Numbered from the stretch's first letter, positions 7,500 through 16,413 are shown. The stretch is 37,706 bases of DNA from Candidatus Dojkabacteria bacterium (GCA_016927655.1 JAFGMG010000015.1:1-37706); one strand, 5' to 3'. The notes: generated by a model not told the origin, from the sequence alone. Program-made: numbers and translations.

Positions 7500-10322
7500 T
7501 TAAATCTCCTCAATCTCCCCCCAGCTTTTGCCAATACCGACATCGACTTTCATCGGAACGTCGTACATATTTGCATCTAGCATAGCTTTCTTGACCATTT
7601 TGATAAATTTCTCTAGTTTAGTTCTTTTCATTTTCCTGCTTGATGATGGAACTTCAAATACCAGCTCATCGTGAATCTGCAGTATCAATTTATAATCTTT
7701 CCACTCCGGCTTTTGCAGTTCTTTCCATACAGCGATCATAGCCAGCTTCATCATATCAGAAGCACCACCCTGGATTGGGAAATTAACCGTTTCCCGCTCT
7801 AGTGCTCCTCTAATGCGAAAATTCCTGGATGTAATCTCCCGGACATCGCGCTTCCTGCCAGATTGCGTTTCGATAATCCCGTTACTTTTCGCGTCGTTTA
7901 GTAGTTCGTCAAAGAATTTTCTCACACCTTTGTAAGTTTCAAAATACTTATCAATAAATTCCTGCGCCTGCTGCTGCGGAATTTTCAGTCTGTCTGCAAG
8001 ACCAAAAGCAGAAATTCCATAAATAACAGAAAAATTTACCGTTTTTCCCTTAGATCTTTCGTCTTTGGTAATTTGATCAATCGGCTTATCGAACAATTTT
8101 GATGCTGTAAGAATGTGAACGTCTATGTTCTTTTCATATGCATCCCTTAACACCTCGTCGCGTGAAACACTTGATAGTATTCTCAACTCCTGCTGCGAGT
8201 AATCCAATGATACGAATATCTGCCCTTCTGCCGGAATGAATGCTTTTCGAATTTCATTCCCAAGCTCACTTGCAACTGGAATATTTTGCAAATTCGGCTC
8301 ACTTGAACTCAATCTACCCGTACTTGCAACTGCCTGATTGAACGAACTATGCACTCTGCCGGTTTTGACATTCTTTTGCGCGATCAGAGCGTCAATATAC
8401 GTAGAGCGCAATTTCGCCACTTCCCTATACTCAAGTACCAGATCCACGATTTCGTGCTGGTCCCTTATACCTCTTAGCACTCTTTCGTTGGTAGAAAAGG
8501 CCCCAGAGCTCGTTTTTTTAGAGCTGTCGAGCTTGAGCTTTTTAAATAAAATTTCTGAAAGCTGGGTCGGAGAGTTCAAATTAAAATCAACTCCTGCTAG
8601 GTCCATTATTTTTTCACTCAGATCATTTATCTTTTTATCTAATTTCTGCCCAAATTTTTTTAAATACTCAACATCCATCCCTATTCCATTTCTCTCCATT
8701 TCAATCAAAACAGGTACAAGCGGCATTTCAATTTGTTCGAACAATTTTTGCAGCTTTAGCTCTTCATGGAGCTGTTTTGAAAATAATTGATAAAGCCGGA
8801 AAGTCGCATCTGCGTCTGCTGAAGCGTACTGCGACAGATCTTCCAAAGCCAGACTATTGATATCACCTTTCTTCTCAGCCATATTCATCAAATCTTTGAA
8901 GCTCACCATATGCATATCCAGCTTTTCTAATGCCAGAGCCTTTAAGCCATACTCACCCACTCCAGCCTTGAGCAAATATGCGGCGATCATTGTGTCGAAA
9001 TATATTCCATGCGTTTTTATGCCCTGATTCAAAAGAACCTGTATATCAAATTTGATATTGTGCCCGATTTTTTTAATTTTATTGTTTTCAAAAATTTTCT
9101 TGATTTCTGCTTTGTGCGAATCAAAGATATCTCGCGGAATAAAGTACGCAGTCTTTGTCTCGAAACTTACCGAAAACCCGACTAGATCGGCATTCATGTA
9201 GTCCAGCGAATCTGTTTCTGTGTCAAAGGCGAACTCCTTGCATTTCCCAAGATCCATGAGTAATTTCCCGATGGATTTTTCATCAACTAGATGATAATTT
9301 TCGTTTCTCAAGCGTTTAATTTTTTCTATTTGAGTTGATTTTACGCCTTTGGTCAGCTCTGCAAATCCCATTTGAACACCAGCCTTCCCTCCGTCTTCAG
9401 CACTATCTTCGGCAATTTCTGTAACAGCTGCTCCACCATTTGGAAGTTTCTTTAACAGAGAACTGAACCTGTACTTTCTAAGAATGGCAATTACATCTTC
9501 GGTGTCCAAGCCGCTGAAATGCGCTTTTTCCAAATTAAAATCTATCGGAATATCTGTGAATATCGTTGCAAGTTTTCTGCTTAATTTTGCATCCTCAACC
9601 CCTTTCTCAAGTGCTGTTTTTACTCGTTTTGTCTCGATTTTATCTATGTTTTCCAGAATTTTATCTAAATGCCCGAACTTGTTTAACAATTCCAGCGCCC
9701 CCTTGTCTCCGATACCTGCTACTCCGGGGATATTATCACTCGGATCACCTCGAAGAGCCTTGTAATCAATAACATATTCAGGACCGAAACCCATTTTCTT
9801 TTTCACTTCCGCGGCGTCATATAATTTCGACTTGGAAAAAGCGCTGCCGGACAGATACACCTTTGTGTCTTTATTAACTAATTGAAAAATATCTTTGTCT
9901 CCAGTTACGATAATTTTCTCAAGATGTCCGTCAATTTTTGGATCATTTACAACTGTGCCGATTAGATCGTCTGCCTCGTAGCCTTTCTGGCCAAATATCG
10001 GCACATCAAAAGCATCTAAAACTTCGTGCACAATTGGTAATTGATCGAGCAACTCCTGCTCAGTCGGCTTCCTTGTGGCTTTGTATTCAGGATAAATTTT
10101 CAGTCTCTCGGTTGATTTCCCCATATCGACACATGCCACTAGATATTCCGGGTGGAATTTATCAATAACCTCAAGAAGCATTGTAGTGAAACCAAATACA
10201 GCATTTGTCTGAACACCGCCAGAACTTAAATGCGCCGGATATGCATGATATGCACGGTGCACAAGTGCATGAACGTCGATTAAAAGAAATATATCCTTGC
10301 CGGAAGATATGCTTTTTACCAT
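7500..10322 (-). CDS. polA: DNA polymerase I
   Basis: A 940-residue, full-length three-domain polymerase for gap filling and primer removal. The 5'-3' exonuclease domain covers about 1-300, with YEADD (115-119) and RGDPSDNIPG (191-200). The 3'-5' proofreading domain keeps its acidic residues: DTE at 367-369, NIKFD at 422-426 and YxxxD at 499-503. The polymerase domain has motif A DYSQQELR from Asp707, motif B RSKGKTVNFSVIYG from 756 and motif C IHDE near the end. The aromatic residue of motif B is Phe, as in E. coli. It follows the 219-residue protein by 27 bases and precedes the metallopeptidase by 16. Confidence 0.98.
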   Translation of the reverse strand: MVKSISSGKDIFLLIDVHALVHRAYHAYPAHLSSGGVQTNAVFGFTTMLLEVIDKFHPEYLVACVDMGKSTERLKIYPEYKATRKPTEQELLDQLPIVHEVLDAFDVPIFGQKGYEADDLIGTVVNDPKIDGHLEKIIVTGDKDIFQLVNKDTKVYLSGSAFSKSKLYDAAEVKKKMGFGPEYVIDYKALRGDPSDNIPGVAGIGDKGALELLNKFGHLDKILENIDKIETKRVKTALEKGVEDAKLSRKLATIFTDIPIDFNLEKAHFSGLDTEDVIAILRKYRFSSLLKKLPNGGAAVTEIAEDSAEDGGKAGVQMGFAELTKGVKSTQIEKIKRLRNENYHLVDEKSIGKLLMDLGKCKEFAFDTETDSLDYMNADLVGFSVSFETKTAYFIPRDIFDSHKAEIKKIFENNKIKKIGHNIKFDIQVLLNQGIKTHGIYFDTMIAAYLLKAGVGEYGLKALALEKLDMHMVSFKDLMNMAEKKGDINSLALEDLSQYASADADATFRLYQLFSKQLHEELKLQKLFEQIEMPLVPVLIEMERNGIGMDVEYLKKFGQKLDKKINDLSEKIMDLAGVDFNLNSPTQLSEILFKKLKLDSSKKTSSGAFSTNERVLRGIRDQHEIVDLVLEYREVAKLRSTYIDALIAQKNVKTGRVHSSFNQAVASTGRLSSSEPNLQNIPVASELGNEIRKAFIPAEGQIFVSLDYSQQELRILSSVSRDEVLRDAYEKNIDVHILTASKLFDKPIDQITKDERSKGKTVNFSVIYGISAFGLADRLKIPQQQAQEFIDKYFETYKGVRKFFDELLNDAKSNGIIETQSGRKRDVREITSRNFRIRGALERETVNFPIQGGASDMMKLAMIAVWKELQKPEWKDYKLILQIHDELVFEVPSSSRKMKRTKLEKFIKMVKKAMLDANMYDVPMKVDVGIGKSWGEIEEI

Positions 10323-10349
10323 AGCAAGAGTTTATCAGAGAGCCAAACT

Positions 10350-11009
10350 TTATTCCAACTCCATCTGTCCGAGTAATTGCTTTACATCATCATTCAAGTC
10401 ACCTTTTATCATAATTGCATATTTGTCTGCGCCCTTGTAGACAATGCCTTTGTAAAAGGTAAAGCTGGATCCGGAGGAATAAACGATAGTCACACCATTG
10501 AAATTGACCGGAAAGTCTGAGACATAAATTCGCTCGAGTGGAAGATTGACAGTTGAATCCGGGTATTCCCTTAATTCAGAATCTGGATTTGGCAGAATGT
10601 ATGTTTCATCAGAATCTTCATGATATGCATTCCCGGCAGCTACACTCACATAGCCATCAATTCCGCTCTTTTCAAATATCACCTCATAACATTGATCCTC
10701 TCCGCCAGTCACACTCTCTCTCATCACATCTGACATTTTTCTGCAGTCAATCGGCGTGATTTCATCAAGAGGCCAGAACTCATCTGCTGCGATTAACCAG
10801 CCGCTAAGATCTCCTACCTTTATGCCGTAGCCCTCAGAGTCAAAATCGTAAGTTTTCTCAATTTCTTTTTCAACGACTTCCGGCTGAGTTGTCTCTTTCG
10901 AACTTCTATCGAATACAAAACTAAAAAATGCAACAGAAACAACAAAGACAAGTCCAAGAGCAGCAAGAGAAATTATCGTCGGGAGCTGTTTGTCCTGGTT
11001 GGATTGCAT
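10350..11009 (-). CDS. Membrane-anchored protein of unknown function
   Basis: 219 residues with a single N-terminal membrane helix (about 12-34), an acidic linker, and an extracytoplasmic domain of about 150 residues rich in short beta strands and Tyr/Ser (VTIVYSSGSSFTFYKG, DKYAIMIKGDLNDD). There is no cleavage site or lipobox, so it should stay anchored facing outward. I do not recognise the domain. It lies between ftsH and polA with gaps of about 28 bases on each side and is probably cotranscribed with them. Confidence 0.75.
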   Translation of the reverse strand: MQSNQDKQLPTIISLAALGLVFVVSVAFFSFVFDRSSKETTQPEVVEKEIEKTYDFDSEGYGIKVGDLSGWLIAADEFWPLDEITPIDCRKMSDVMRESVTGGEDQCYEVIFEKSGIDGYVSVAAGNAYHEDSDETYILPNPDSELREYPDSTVNLPLERIYVSDFPVNFNGVTIVYSSGSSFTFYKGIVYKGADKYAIMIKGDLNDDVKQLLGQMELE

Positions 11010-11037
11010 AAGGTCTGTTTAATAAATAAGACCCGAA

Positions 11038-13329
11038 CTAACTTTTCTCAAACAACCCCTCAAACTCATCGCCTTCAACAACCTCTTTCTCAAGCAGCAT
11101 CTCTGAAAGCTTGTCGAGAATTTTTCGATTATCAGTTAAAATTTTCTTTGCCTCATCATATGCCTGATTGATAATCGCTTTTACTTCATCATCAATTTCT
11201 TTGGCTACATCTTCAGAATAATCCCTCTGCTCGCCATAACCATAGCCCAGATACTGCAATTCGTTTGACTCGCCGTATTTGACTAGACCGAGTTTCTTGC
11301 TCATACCAAATTGTTTTACCATTTTCCTGGCAATCGAAGTTGCTTTTTCAATGTCATTACTAGCACCACTAGTCACATCACCAAAAACAATCTCCTCAGC
11401 AGCACGGCCGCCCATCAGAACCTTGATCCGGCCAATGAGTTCATTCATTGTCTGCTGATATTTATCCTCTTGAGGCAGCTGCATCGTCCAGCCAAGCGCC
11501 ATCCCGCGAGAGACAATTGTGATTCTGTGTACTGGATCAGTCTGAGGAGTCTTTTTTGCTACGATTGCGTGTCCGGCTTCATGATAAGCAGTCATTTTTA
11601 GTTCATCACTAGTCCTTTTTCTTCTTCTTTCCGGTCCAGAAACAACTTTTGTGGCAGCCTCTTCAATATCAGCTTTAGTTAACTCTTTCCGGTCAGCTTT
11701 AGCTGTGATAATCGCCGCTTCATTGAGCATATTTTCCAGATCTGCTCCGGAAAATCCAACTGTTCTTTTTGCAACCTCAGACAATTTCACATCAGCAGCA
11801 AGCGGTTTATTCTTCGCATGAATTTTCAAAATCCTTTCACGCCCTTCCATATCCGGAAGATCTAGAACTATTCTTCGATCAAATCTTCCAGGACGCAAAA
11901 TTGCAGGATCAAGAACATCAGGCCTGTTTGTCGCAGCAATAACTATCACATTTTGATTAGTCTCAAATCCATCCATTTCAACCAAAATCTGATTTAAAGT
12001 CTGCTCCGTGTGGCTTGACTGGACCGTCGTCCCCCTTTTCCTTGCGATGGCATCAATTTCGTCGATAAAAATCAGCGCCGGAGCAGATTTCTTTGCTTTA
12101 TTAAAAAGATCGCGGACTCTTGAAGCTCCAGCCCCAACAAGCATTTCTTCAAATTCAGCTCCTGAAGTATGAAAGAACGGCACACCTGCTTCACCGGCAA
12201 TAGCCTTCGCAAGCAAGGTCTTTCCAGTACCTGGAGGTCCGACCATTAGCAATCCTTTTGGAATTCTTGCACCAAGTTTCATAAATTTCTTTGGTTTTTT
12301 GAGAAACATTACGACTTCTTTAAGTTCTTCTTTCGCTTCTTTTACCCCAGCCACGTCTTTGAAAGTAATCTCGGGCTGCTTGCCCCAAAACAGCCTTGCT
12401 TTGCTCTGACCAAACTGCATCAAGCCACTACCCTGCCCCTGCATCGCACGGGCAAGCATTGAAATTGCAAACACCAGCGCAAGAATTCCAGCAATTGTCA
12501 AAATCGCATCGAGAGAAATCGGCGGATTGTAAACGGACAAGATTTCAACATTTCCCCCCGAAAAATCAACACCTTCTCCTTGCAGAAATTTCGTGAAATC
12601 ATCCGTAAACCCTTTCCAGACGACATAATTACGAGAAATATCCGATCGTTTTTCTTTGGCGTACAAGATGCCATCTACATCCCAGATTTCTTCATAATTT
12701 TTAGAATCAATCTGCTTTGAAAACTGCTCTTTAGTAATTTCTTTAGCCGCAGCTCTTTCGTAGGTTATTGTTATTGGAACATTATCTAAACCTGCGTCTT
12801 TCAGGGCATTTTTTAGCTCCTCTTCATCCACACCTTTGACAATATAGTCAGAATTGTCATCCCCAACTGTTCTTGCAATAACCGCATCTTCCAAAACGAT
12901 CAACTCTTCAACACCGCCTTTCCCACCCTGGAATAAATCTTTCAATTTTGCCTGGACATCTTCAGAATCAAGCCGGGAGACCACATAATCTAGACTTTTT
13001 TCCTCTAGTTCTGTCTCTTCGAATCCGACTCCCTCAACTGATTCTTTTTCAATTTCAGGAAGATACTTTTCATAACCGATTGCATTTCCCCCGAATTGTA
13101 TGTCCACTTGAGCATATTTATCATCTTTTATGTTTGAAACAAACTCATCAATCGTTATCTCGTTGCCTTTATCCGGTTCTGTCAGAATGCTTAAAAAATA
13201 GTACGCAGTGAAAGCAACAGTCAGAGCGATCAATATATTTGTCAGAGAAAATTTAATAACCAGAGTTCTTCGCCTCTTTGGGAGGCCCTTTTGGATATTT
13301 GGCGTCGGTCTCGTATTTGGCATAGACAT
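11038..13329 (-). CDS. ftsH: ATP-dependent zinc metalloprotease FtsH, with enlarged outer domain
   Basis: 763 residues, about 120 longer than E. coli FtsH. It is a membrane hexamer that extracts and degrades misfolded or regulatory proteins. Helices lie at about 25-48 and 272-293. The AAA module has Walker A GPPGTGKT (364-371), Walker B LIFIDE (419-424) and arginine-finger sequence RPGRFDRR. The protease zinc site is HEAGH (583-587). The extra length lies in the outer region (about 50-270), where an FtsH_ext-like pattern appears twice: [16 protein letters not shown] from about 57 and [16 protein letters not shown] from about 197. The start could also be the ATG two codons in. It follows tRNA-Met by about 40 bases. 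Confidence 0.97.
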   Translation of the reverse strand: MSMPNTRPTPNIQKGLPKRRRTLVIKFSLTNILIALTVAFTAYYFLSILTEPDKGNEITIDEFVSNIKDDKYAQVDIQFGGNAIGYEKYLPEIEKESVEGVGFEETELEEKSLDYVVSRLDSEDVQAKLKDLFQGGKGGVEELIVLEDAVIARTVGDDNSDYIVKGVDEEELKNALKDAGLDNVPITITYERAAAKEITKEQFSKQIDSKNYEEIWDVDGILYAKEKRSDISRNYVVWKGFTDDFTKFLQGEGVDFSGGNVEILSVYNPPISLDAILTIAGILALVFAISMLARAMQGQGSGLMQFGQSKARLFWGKQPEITFKDVAGVKEAKEELKEVVMFLKKPKKFMKLGARIPKGLLMVGPPGTGKTLLAKAIAGEAGVPFFHTSGAEFEEMLVGAGASRVRDLFNKAKKSAPALIFIDEIDAIARKRGTTVQSSHTEQTLNQILVEMDGFETNQNVIVIAATNRPDVLDPAILRPGRFDRRIVLDLPDMEGRERILKIHAKNKPLAADVKLSEVAKRTVGFSGADLENMLNEAAIITAKADRKELTKADIEEAATKVVSGPERRRKRTSDELKMTAYHEAGHAIVAKKTPQTDPVHRITIVSRGMALGWTMQLPQEDKYQQTMNELIGRIKVLMGGRAAEEIVFGDVTSGASNDIEKATSIARKMVKQFGMSKKLGLVKYGESNELQYLGYGYGEQRDYSEDVAKEIDDEVKAIINQAYDEAKKILTDNRKILDKLSEMLLEKEVVEGDEFEGLFEKS

Positions 13330-13369
13330 AATTTTTGTTTTGATAAACTAATTTGCAAGTAATTGAATG

Positions 13370-13443
13370 TGACGGGGGGCAGAATCGAACTGCCGACCTG
13401 GAGTTTATGAATCTCCCGCTCTAACCTTCTGAGCTACCCCGCC
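13370..13443 (-). tRNA. tRNA-Met, elongator (anticodon CAU)
   Basis: Cloverleaf on the minus strand: acceptor GGCGGGG/CCCCGTC with one G-U pair, D stem GCTC/GAGC, anticodon loop TTCATAA giving CAT, T arm GGCAG-TTCGATT-CTGCC, discriminator A, no encoded CCA. The last anticodon-stem pair (31/39) would be an A-A mismatch. It lacks initiator marks, since its first acceptor pair is G-C. A tRNA-Ile with a CAU anticodon cannot be excluded from sequence alone, but a tRNA-Ile(UAU) elsewhere in the window makes elongator Met the likelier call. Confidence 0.88.
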
Positions 13444-13527
13444 AAAAATCAAAATGAACGCAAGCATCTAACAGGAATAATTTTACCATAAATGACTACG
13501 ACTCTATAACCTCGAGAAGTAATTCTT

Positions 13528-14274
13528 TCACTCCGTACTATACCCTATATACTTTTTGATCGTTTTATTTCCTTCAGCACCATAATCTCCTTTTGCGATA
13601 AAACCTTGAGTTGGTATATCAAGAAGTATCCCAAGTGCAGCTGCTTCTGCCAGAGATCTCCCACTTGGCCATAAACTCATAACTGCATGGACTTTTGTCG
13701 GAAGCGAGATTTTTCTTCCAGAAGTACTTGTTATCTCCCAAAAATCATTTGCTTCTCTATATTGTTTGATTTTACCCTTCCACAATGGAATAGTCTCTGG
13801 GGTCAATCTATATCCCCTAATATTATCTAACTTATCAACAAAAACCTTATAAATCGGATCAATCTTCCCCAATATAACAGGAAGCTCCGGAGGATTCTCC
13901 ATCCCAAATGCAAAAGACTGAGCCACTATTTGCCTAGTCAATTCTGAAGCTTCTAAGTCTACAAGGCCATGCTCAACCTCTTCCCTATCTTCTTCAGGAA
14001 CCTCGACGAATGGATCCACAGAAATAAAGTTTATTGGAAAATCTTCCCCTTCTTCTAGGACTGTATCATCACGAGCAAGTTCTTCTTCAACTTTGCTATT
14101 TGGCCCACTCCCAATGTTTATCACATTGTAAGGTGGACCTTCAACTGGCTTCTCTTTTGTCTCGTACAGATATTCCAAGAGCCTACAAATTGCATGCTCT
14201 CTTTCTGGCTCGGTAATCTTCAAGAAGATAGACAAAAGTTTATTAGAACTAGTTTCATTTGTTAAAAAACTCAT
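13528..14274 (-). CDS. Unknown protein with a possible SAM-binding glycine motif
   Basis: 248 residues, soluble, no signal peptide. Near residue 50 it reads YNVINIGSGPNS, resembling motif I of Rossmann-fold methyltransferases, followed by an acidic stretch and INFISVDPF, which could be the acidic motif II strand. The C-terminal half (KVHAVMSLWPSGRSLAEAAALGILLDIPTQGFIAKGDYG) also fits such a domain. The start has a plausible ribosome-binding site (GAGGG seven bases upstream) and a promoter at 14304. A methyltransferase-like fold is a tentative guess; I recognise no substrate or family. Confidence 0.65.
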   Translation of the reverse strand: MSFLTNETSSNKLLSIFLKITEPEREHAICRLLEYLYETKEKPVEGPPYNVINIGSGPNSKVEEELARDDTVLEEGEDFPINFISVDPFVEVPEEDREEVEHGLVDLEASELTRQIVAQSFAFGMENPPELPVILGKIDPIYKVFVDKLDNIRGYRLTPETIPLWKGKIKQYREANDFWEITSTSGRKISLPTKVHAVMSLWPSGRSLAEAAALGILLDIPTQGFIAKGDYGAEGNKTIKKYIGYSTE

Positions 14275-14303
14275 TTATTCCCTCTTAATTATGTAATATA
14301 TCA

Positions 14304-14312
14304 ATTATATCA
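14304..14312 (-). promoter_or_regulatory. Extended -10 promoter for the 248-residue gene
   Basis: The minus strand reads TGATATAAT, a perfect extended -10 element (TGn TATAAT), about 30 bases upstream of the start codon at 14274. The best -35 is weak (TTCAAA-like). The identical 9-mer precedes tRNA-fMet at 14474-14482. Confidence 0.5.
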
Positions 14313-14377
14313 GTGCGGGGGCTTAATTTGAAGTATTTCTGCTCATTTTTGAACTCGAAACTGGAATTACTACAAAT

Positions 14378-14452
14378 TGGTTGCGGGGGCTAGATTCGAA
14401 CTAGCGACCTTCAGGTTATGAGCCTGACGAGCTGCCACTGCTCCACCCCGCG
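14378..14452 (-). tRNA. Initiator tRNA-fMet (anticodon CAU), CCA encoded
   Basis: It has the bacterial initiator marks: an unpaired C1-A72 at the acceptor end (CGCGGGG/CCCCGCA), an A11-U24 pair in the D stem, loop CTCATAA, and CCA encoded at 14380-14378. The three consecutive G-C pairs expected at 29-31/39-41 are reduced to two. The stem is TCAGG/CCTGA, so position 29-41 is A-U. The T arm GCTAG-TTCGAAT-CTAGC is standard. It is the only tRNA of the window with CCA encoded. Confidence 0.95.
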
Positions 14453-14473
14453 TCTATATTTAGAAGCGTTAGA

Positions 14474-14482
14474 ATTATATCA
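14474..14482 (-). promoter_or_regulatory. Extended -10 promoter for tRNA-fMet
   Basis: TGATATAAT on the minus strand, 22-30 bases before the tRNA 5' end, with no convincing -35. The 9-mer is identical to the one at 14304-14312. The remaining intergenic sequence to 14540 shows no gene. Confidence 0.5.
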
Positions 14483-14544
14483 CAAAATAATTGCTTATCC
14501 TGTTTTTTGACGGCATACTTGTTTTAGAGATCATCGTATTCAGA

Positions 14545-14561
14545 TGTGCATATATGTATAC
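14545..14561. promoter_or_regulatory. Degenerate palindrome, possible second operator
   Basis: TGTGCATATATGTATAC is an imperfect palindrome related to the perfect one at 14611-14626; both consist of ATGTnCAT-like half sites. It lies about 50 bases further upstream of the + strand gene at 14698, consistent with a second, weaker site for the same regulator. Confidence 0.35.
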
Positions 14562-14610
14562 TTCTACTCATCTATCTGCCCCTTTATCAATACTTCCCGC
14601 CTTTCCAGTA

Positions 14611-14626
14611 ATGTACATATGTACAT
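14611..14626. promoter_or_regulatory. Perfect 16-base palindrome, candidate operator
   Basis: ATGTACATATGTACAT equals its own reverse complement and is also two direct copies of ATGTACAT. Its right half provides the TGTACA (14620-14625) that serves as the -35 of the promoter for the gene at 14698, so a bound protein would block transcription. The downstream protein ends in a ribbon-helix-helix-like segment, which makes autoregulation likely. Confidence 0.5.
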
Positions 14627-14648
14627 CTATTTCAAAGTGCGTTAGAAT
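14620..14648 (+). promoter_or_regulatory. Promoter of the NDT-like/RHH gene
   Basis: TGTACA (14620-14625), a 17-base spacer, and TAGAAT (14643-14648) form a reasonable -35/-10 pair 50 bases before the start codon. The -35 lies inside the perfect palindrome. Confidence 0.5.
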
Positions 14649-14697
14649 ACCCTCAAAGAAACCTAGCTAATTTACGTTTTTCAATAACATACAAAAG

Positions 14698-15255
14698 ATG
14701 AAAATCCTCTTCTTTGCAGAGCCATCCCCAGATCATCTCAAAACTCACAGCAAAATCATTAAATACCTTCTGATCGCTAAAGAGCTAGAAGTAATTTCAA
14801 ATATCTCGCCCGCTTTTACAAGAACCGCACACACAGCAACAAAAAGCAGATTTACATTCATTAAAGGAACTGACACACAGCGGGTAGAAGCCGCGATCGT
14901 GAAAAGCCGCGCCACAATTATTGAATCCAGTATCCCCAGTCTCGAATTAGGAGTCTACTCCTCATTTTGTATCTGCATGCACAAACCTATACTGCTTCTT
15001 TCAAAAACCAGGGATTATCATGATTTATTCAACAGTAATTATTTTTATACGCATAAATATGGGAATACAGAATATTTTGCGAAGCCAATTAATAATTTCT
15101 TGAAGCATATAAATAAACAAGAACTTTCGCAAAGATTTAATTTGACACTTACAGAAGAACAAAAAGATTATCTCAAGTCAAAAGCAGAATTCAACAAAAA
15201 TACAATTACGAATCATCTCAGGAATTTAATCGAAGAAGACATGCTCAAGAAATAA
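14698..15255 (+). CDS. NDT-like Rossmann protein with C-terminal ribbon-helix-helix segment
   Basis: 185 residues, soluble. The N-terminal 145 residues start with an MKILFFAEP strand, and ATIIESSIPSLELGVYSSFC...HKPILLLSKT recalls the nucleoside 2-deoxyribosyltransferase/DNPH1-like fold (acidic strand, S..S.G.Y..., KP.LLL). The catalytic Glu expected after the Gly-Tyr pair appears to be Ser, so it may bind a nucleotide without cleaving it. Residues 146-185 (FNLTLTEEQKDYLKSKAEFN followed by a basic helix) resemble a ribbon-helix-helix DNA-binding unit. The gene stands alone, divergent from tRNA-fMet and convergent with efp, with a palindrome over its promoter. I infer a ligand-sensing autoregulator; both domain calls are by eye. 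Confidence 0.55.
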   Translation: MKILFFAEPSPDHLKTHSKIIKYLLIAKELEVISNISPAFTRTAHTATKSRFTFIKGTDTQRVEAAIVKSRATIIESSIPSLELGVYSSFCICMHKPILLLSKTRDYHDLFNSNYFYTHKYGNTEYFAKPINNFLKHINKQELSQRFNLTLTEEQKDYLKSKAEFNKNTITNHLRNLIEEDMLKK

Positions 15256-15256
15256 T

Positions 15257-15817
15257 TCAATTCGCCTTTTCTGTATACTCTCCTGTGCTTGTATTAATTG
15301 AAACCTTATCCCCTTCACTGATAAATAGCGGGACTTGAAGCTGATAGCCAGTTTCAACGGTTGCATTTTTCGTAGCACCAGTTGCGGTATTTCCCTTCAC
15401 AGCGCCGGTAGTTTTTGTAATTTCAAGCGTAATCGATGGCGGCAAATTTACAGCTAATGGGCTTCCATCATAAAACATCATCACATATTTCGCATCAGGA
15501 TGTAGATAACTAGTGCCGCCAGCTATCAAGTCTAGTGTTACAGGGATTTGTTCAAATGTGGCTGGATCCATGAAGTAGGCTTCATTCCCATCGACATAAA
15601 TATATTGCATCGACTTTGTCTCCACATCAATCTCTTCGACCTTATCAGTTGACTTAAAAGTCTGATCCAAAACCCTTCCCGTGACAAGCGATTTTAGTTT
15701 TGTTTTTTTAAAAGCGGATACTCTCCCCTGACTGGTCATTTGTCTTTCCAGAACTACATGGGGTTCCCCCTTAAACAAGATATACATTCCCTTGTTGATA
15801 TTTGAAGTTAAAGACAT
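15257..15817 (-). CDS. efp: Elongation factor P
   Basis: 186 residues, the normal length, with the KOW-like domain I and two OB domains. It binds the ribosome between P and E sites and relieves stalling at consecutive prolines. Family landmarks are FKGEPHVVLE, TFKSTDKVEE, FMDPATFEQI and the C-terminal VPLFISEGDKVSINTSTGEY. The loop that reaches the peptidyl-transferase centre reads TSQGRVSAF, with Arg32 at the tip where E. coli has modified Lys34. Arginine at this place is known from EF-P proteins rhamnosylated by EarP; no modification enzyme is visible here. The gene converges with the NDT-like gene, the stops only 1 base apart. Confidence 0.97.
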   Translation of the reverse strand: MSLTSNINKGMYILFKGEPHVVLERQMTSQGRVSAFKKTKLKSLVTGRVLDQTFKSTDKVEEIDVETKSMQYIYVDGNEAYFMDPATFEQIPVTLDLIAGGTSYLHPDAKYVMMFYDGSPLAVNLPPSITLEITKTTGAVKGNTATGATKNATVETGYQLQVPLFISEGDKVSINTSTGEYTEKAN

Positions 15818-15872
15818 AATTTCTCAATTTAACAATTAGCAATTGAAGCTGGATTATATCAAAAGTTTGAAG

Positions 15873-16313
15873 CTATATCCCAATTACAACCCTCCACCAG
15901 AATCTATTATCTTCGAAATTTATCGGGTCTGGATTTTCATCTTCTATGTAGTCATATTCAATATCATCTCTTTCTATTACGTACAAGCTCTCTCCAGGCT
16001 CGGCCATTCTATACCCGGCAACTGCCATATTTCTAGTCGCATCCGCTGACTCAAGATATGACAATTCCTCGTCAAGAGACTCTGATTCAGCAAGCAATTC
16101 ATCTGCTTTCGCCTGCTCTTCAAGTTTTATCTTATAGTTTGTCTCTGCCCTGCCGATCGTTTTATAAATATTGTAGCTTAGAAATGCAATCATAAGGAAA
16201 GTAATCCCGATAAACAGCAGATAATTGAGGTTTAGGCCCCATTTGTATATTGAATTCGAAATTGTAAAAGTAATTTTATTGATTCTGTATTGCAGTTTTT
16301 TCAAAATCATCAT
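15873..16313 (-). CDS. DivIC/FtsL/FtsB-like septum protein
   Basis: 146 residues (or 145 from the second Met). A basic cytoplasmic N-terminus of about 28 residues leads into one membrane helix (about 31-52, LLFIGITFLMIAFLSY), then a coiled coil (about 55-92, rich in Glu/Ala/Leu) and an outer tail that includes MAEPGESLYVIERDD. The MAxPGExxYV pattern after a coiled coil is typical of the DivIC/FtsL/FtsB group that assembles the division machinery. It precedes efp by 55 bases. Which of the three paralogues it is cannot be told. Confidence 0.75.
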   Translation of the reverse strand: MMILKKLQYRINKITFTISNSIYKWGLNLNYLLFIGITFLMIAFLSYNIYKTIGRAETNYKIKLEEQAKADELLAESESLDEELSYLESADATRNMAVAGYRMAEPGESLYVIERDDIEYDYIEDENPDPINFEDNRFWWRVVIGI

Positions 16314-16335
16314 GACAGACAGATTATCCTATAGT

Positions 16336-16364
16336 TTGACTAAAGTTTAGTGCTTTGCTAGAAT
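16336..16364 (+). promoter_or_regulatory. Promoter of the tyrosine recombinase gene
   Basis: TTGACT (16336-16341), a 17-base spacer and TAGAAT (16359-16364): five of six consensus bases in each hexamer with ideal spacing, 50 bases before the ATG at 16414. It is the best-matching promoter I see in the window. Confidence 0.65.
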
Positions 16365-16413
16365 CATTCATTCAAAGCGCCTCAGATTATCTTAGCACAT
16401 TTTCATCTTAGAG

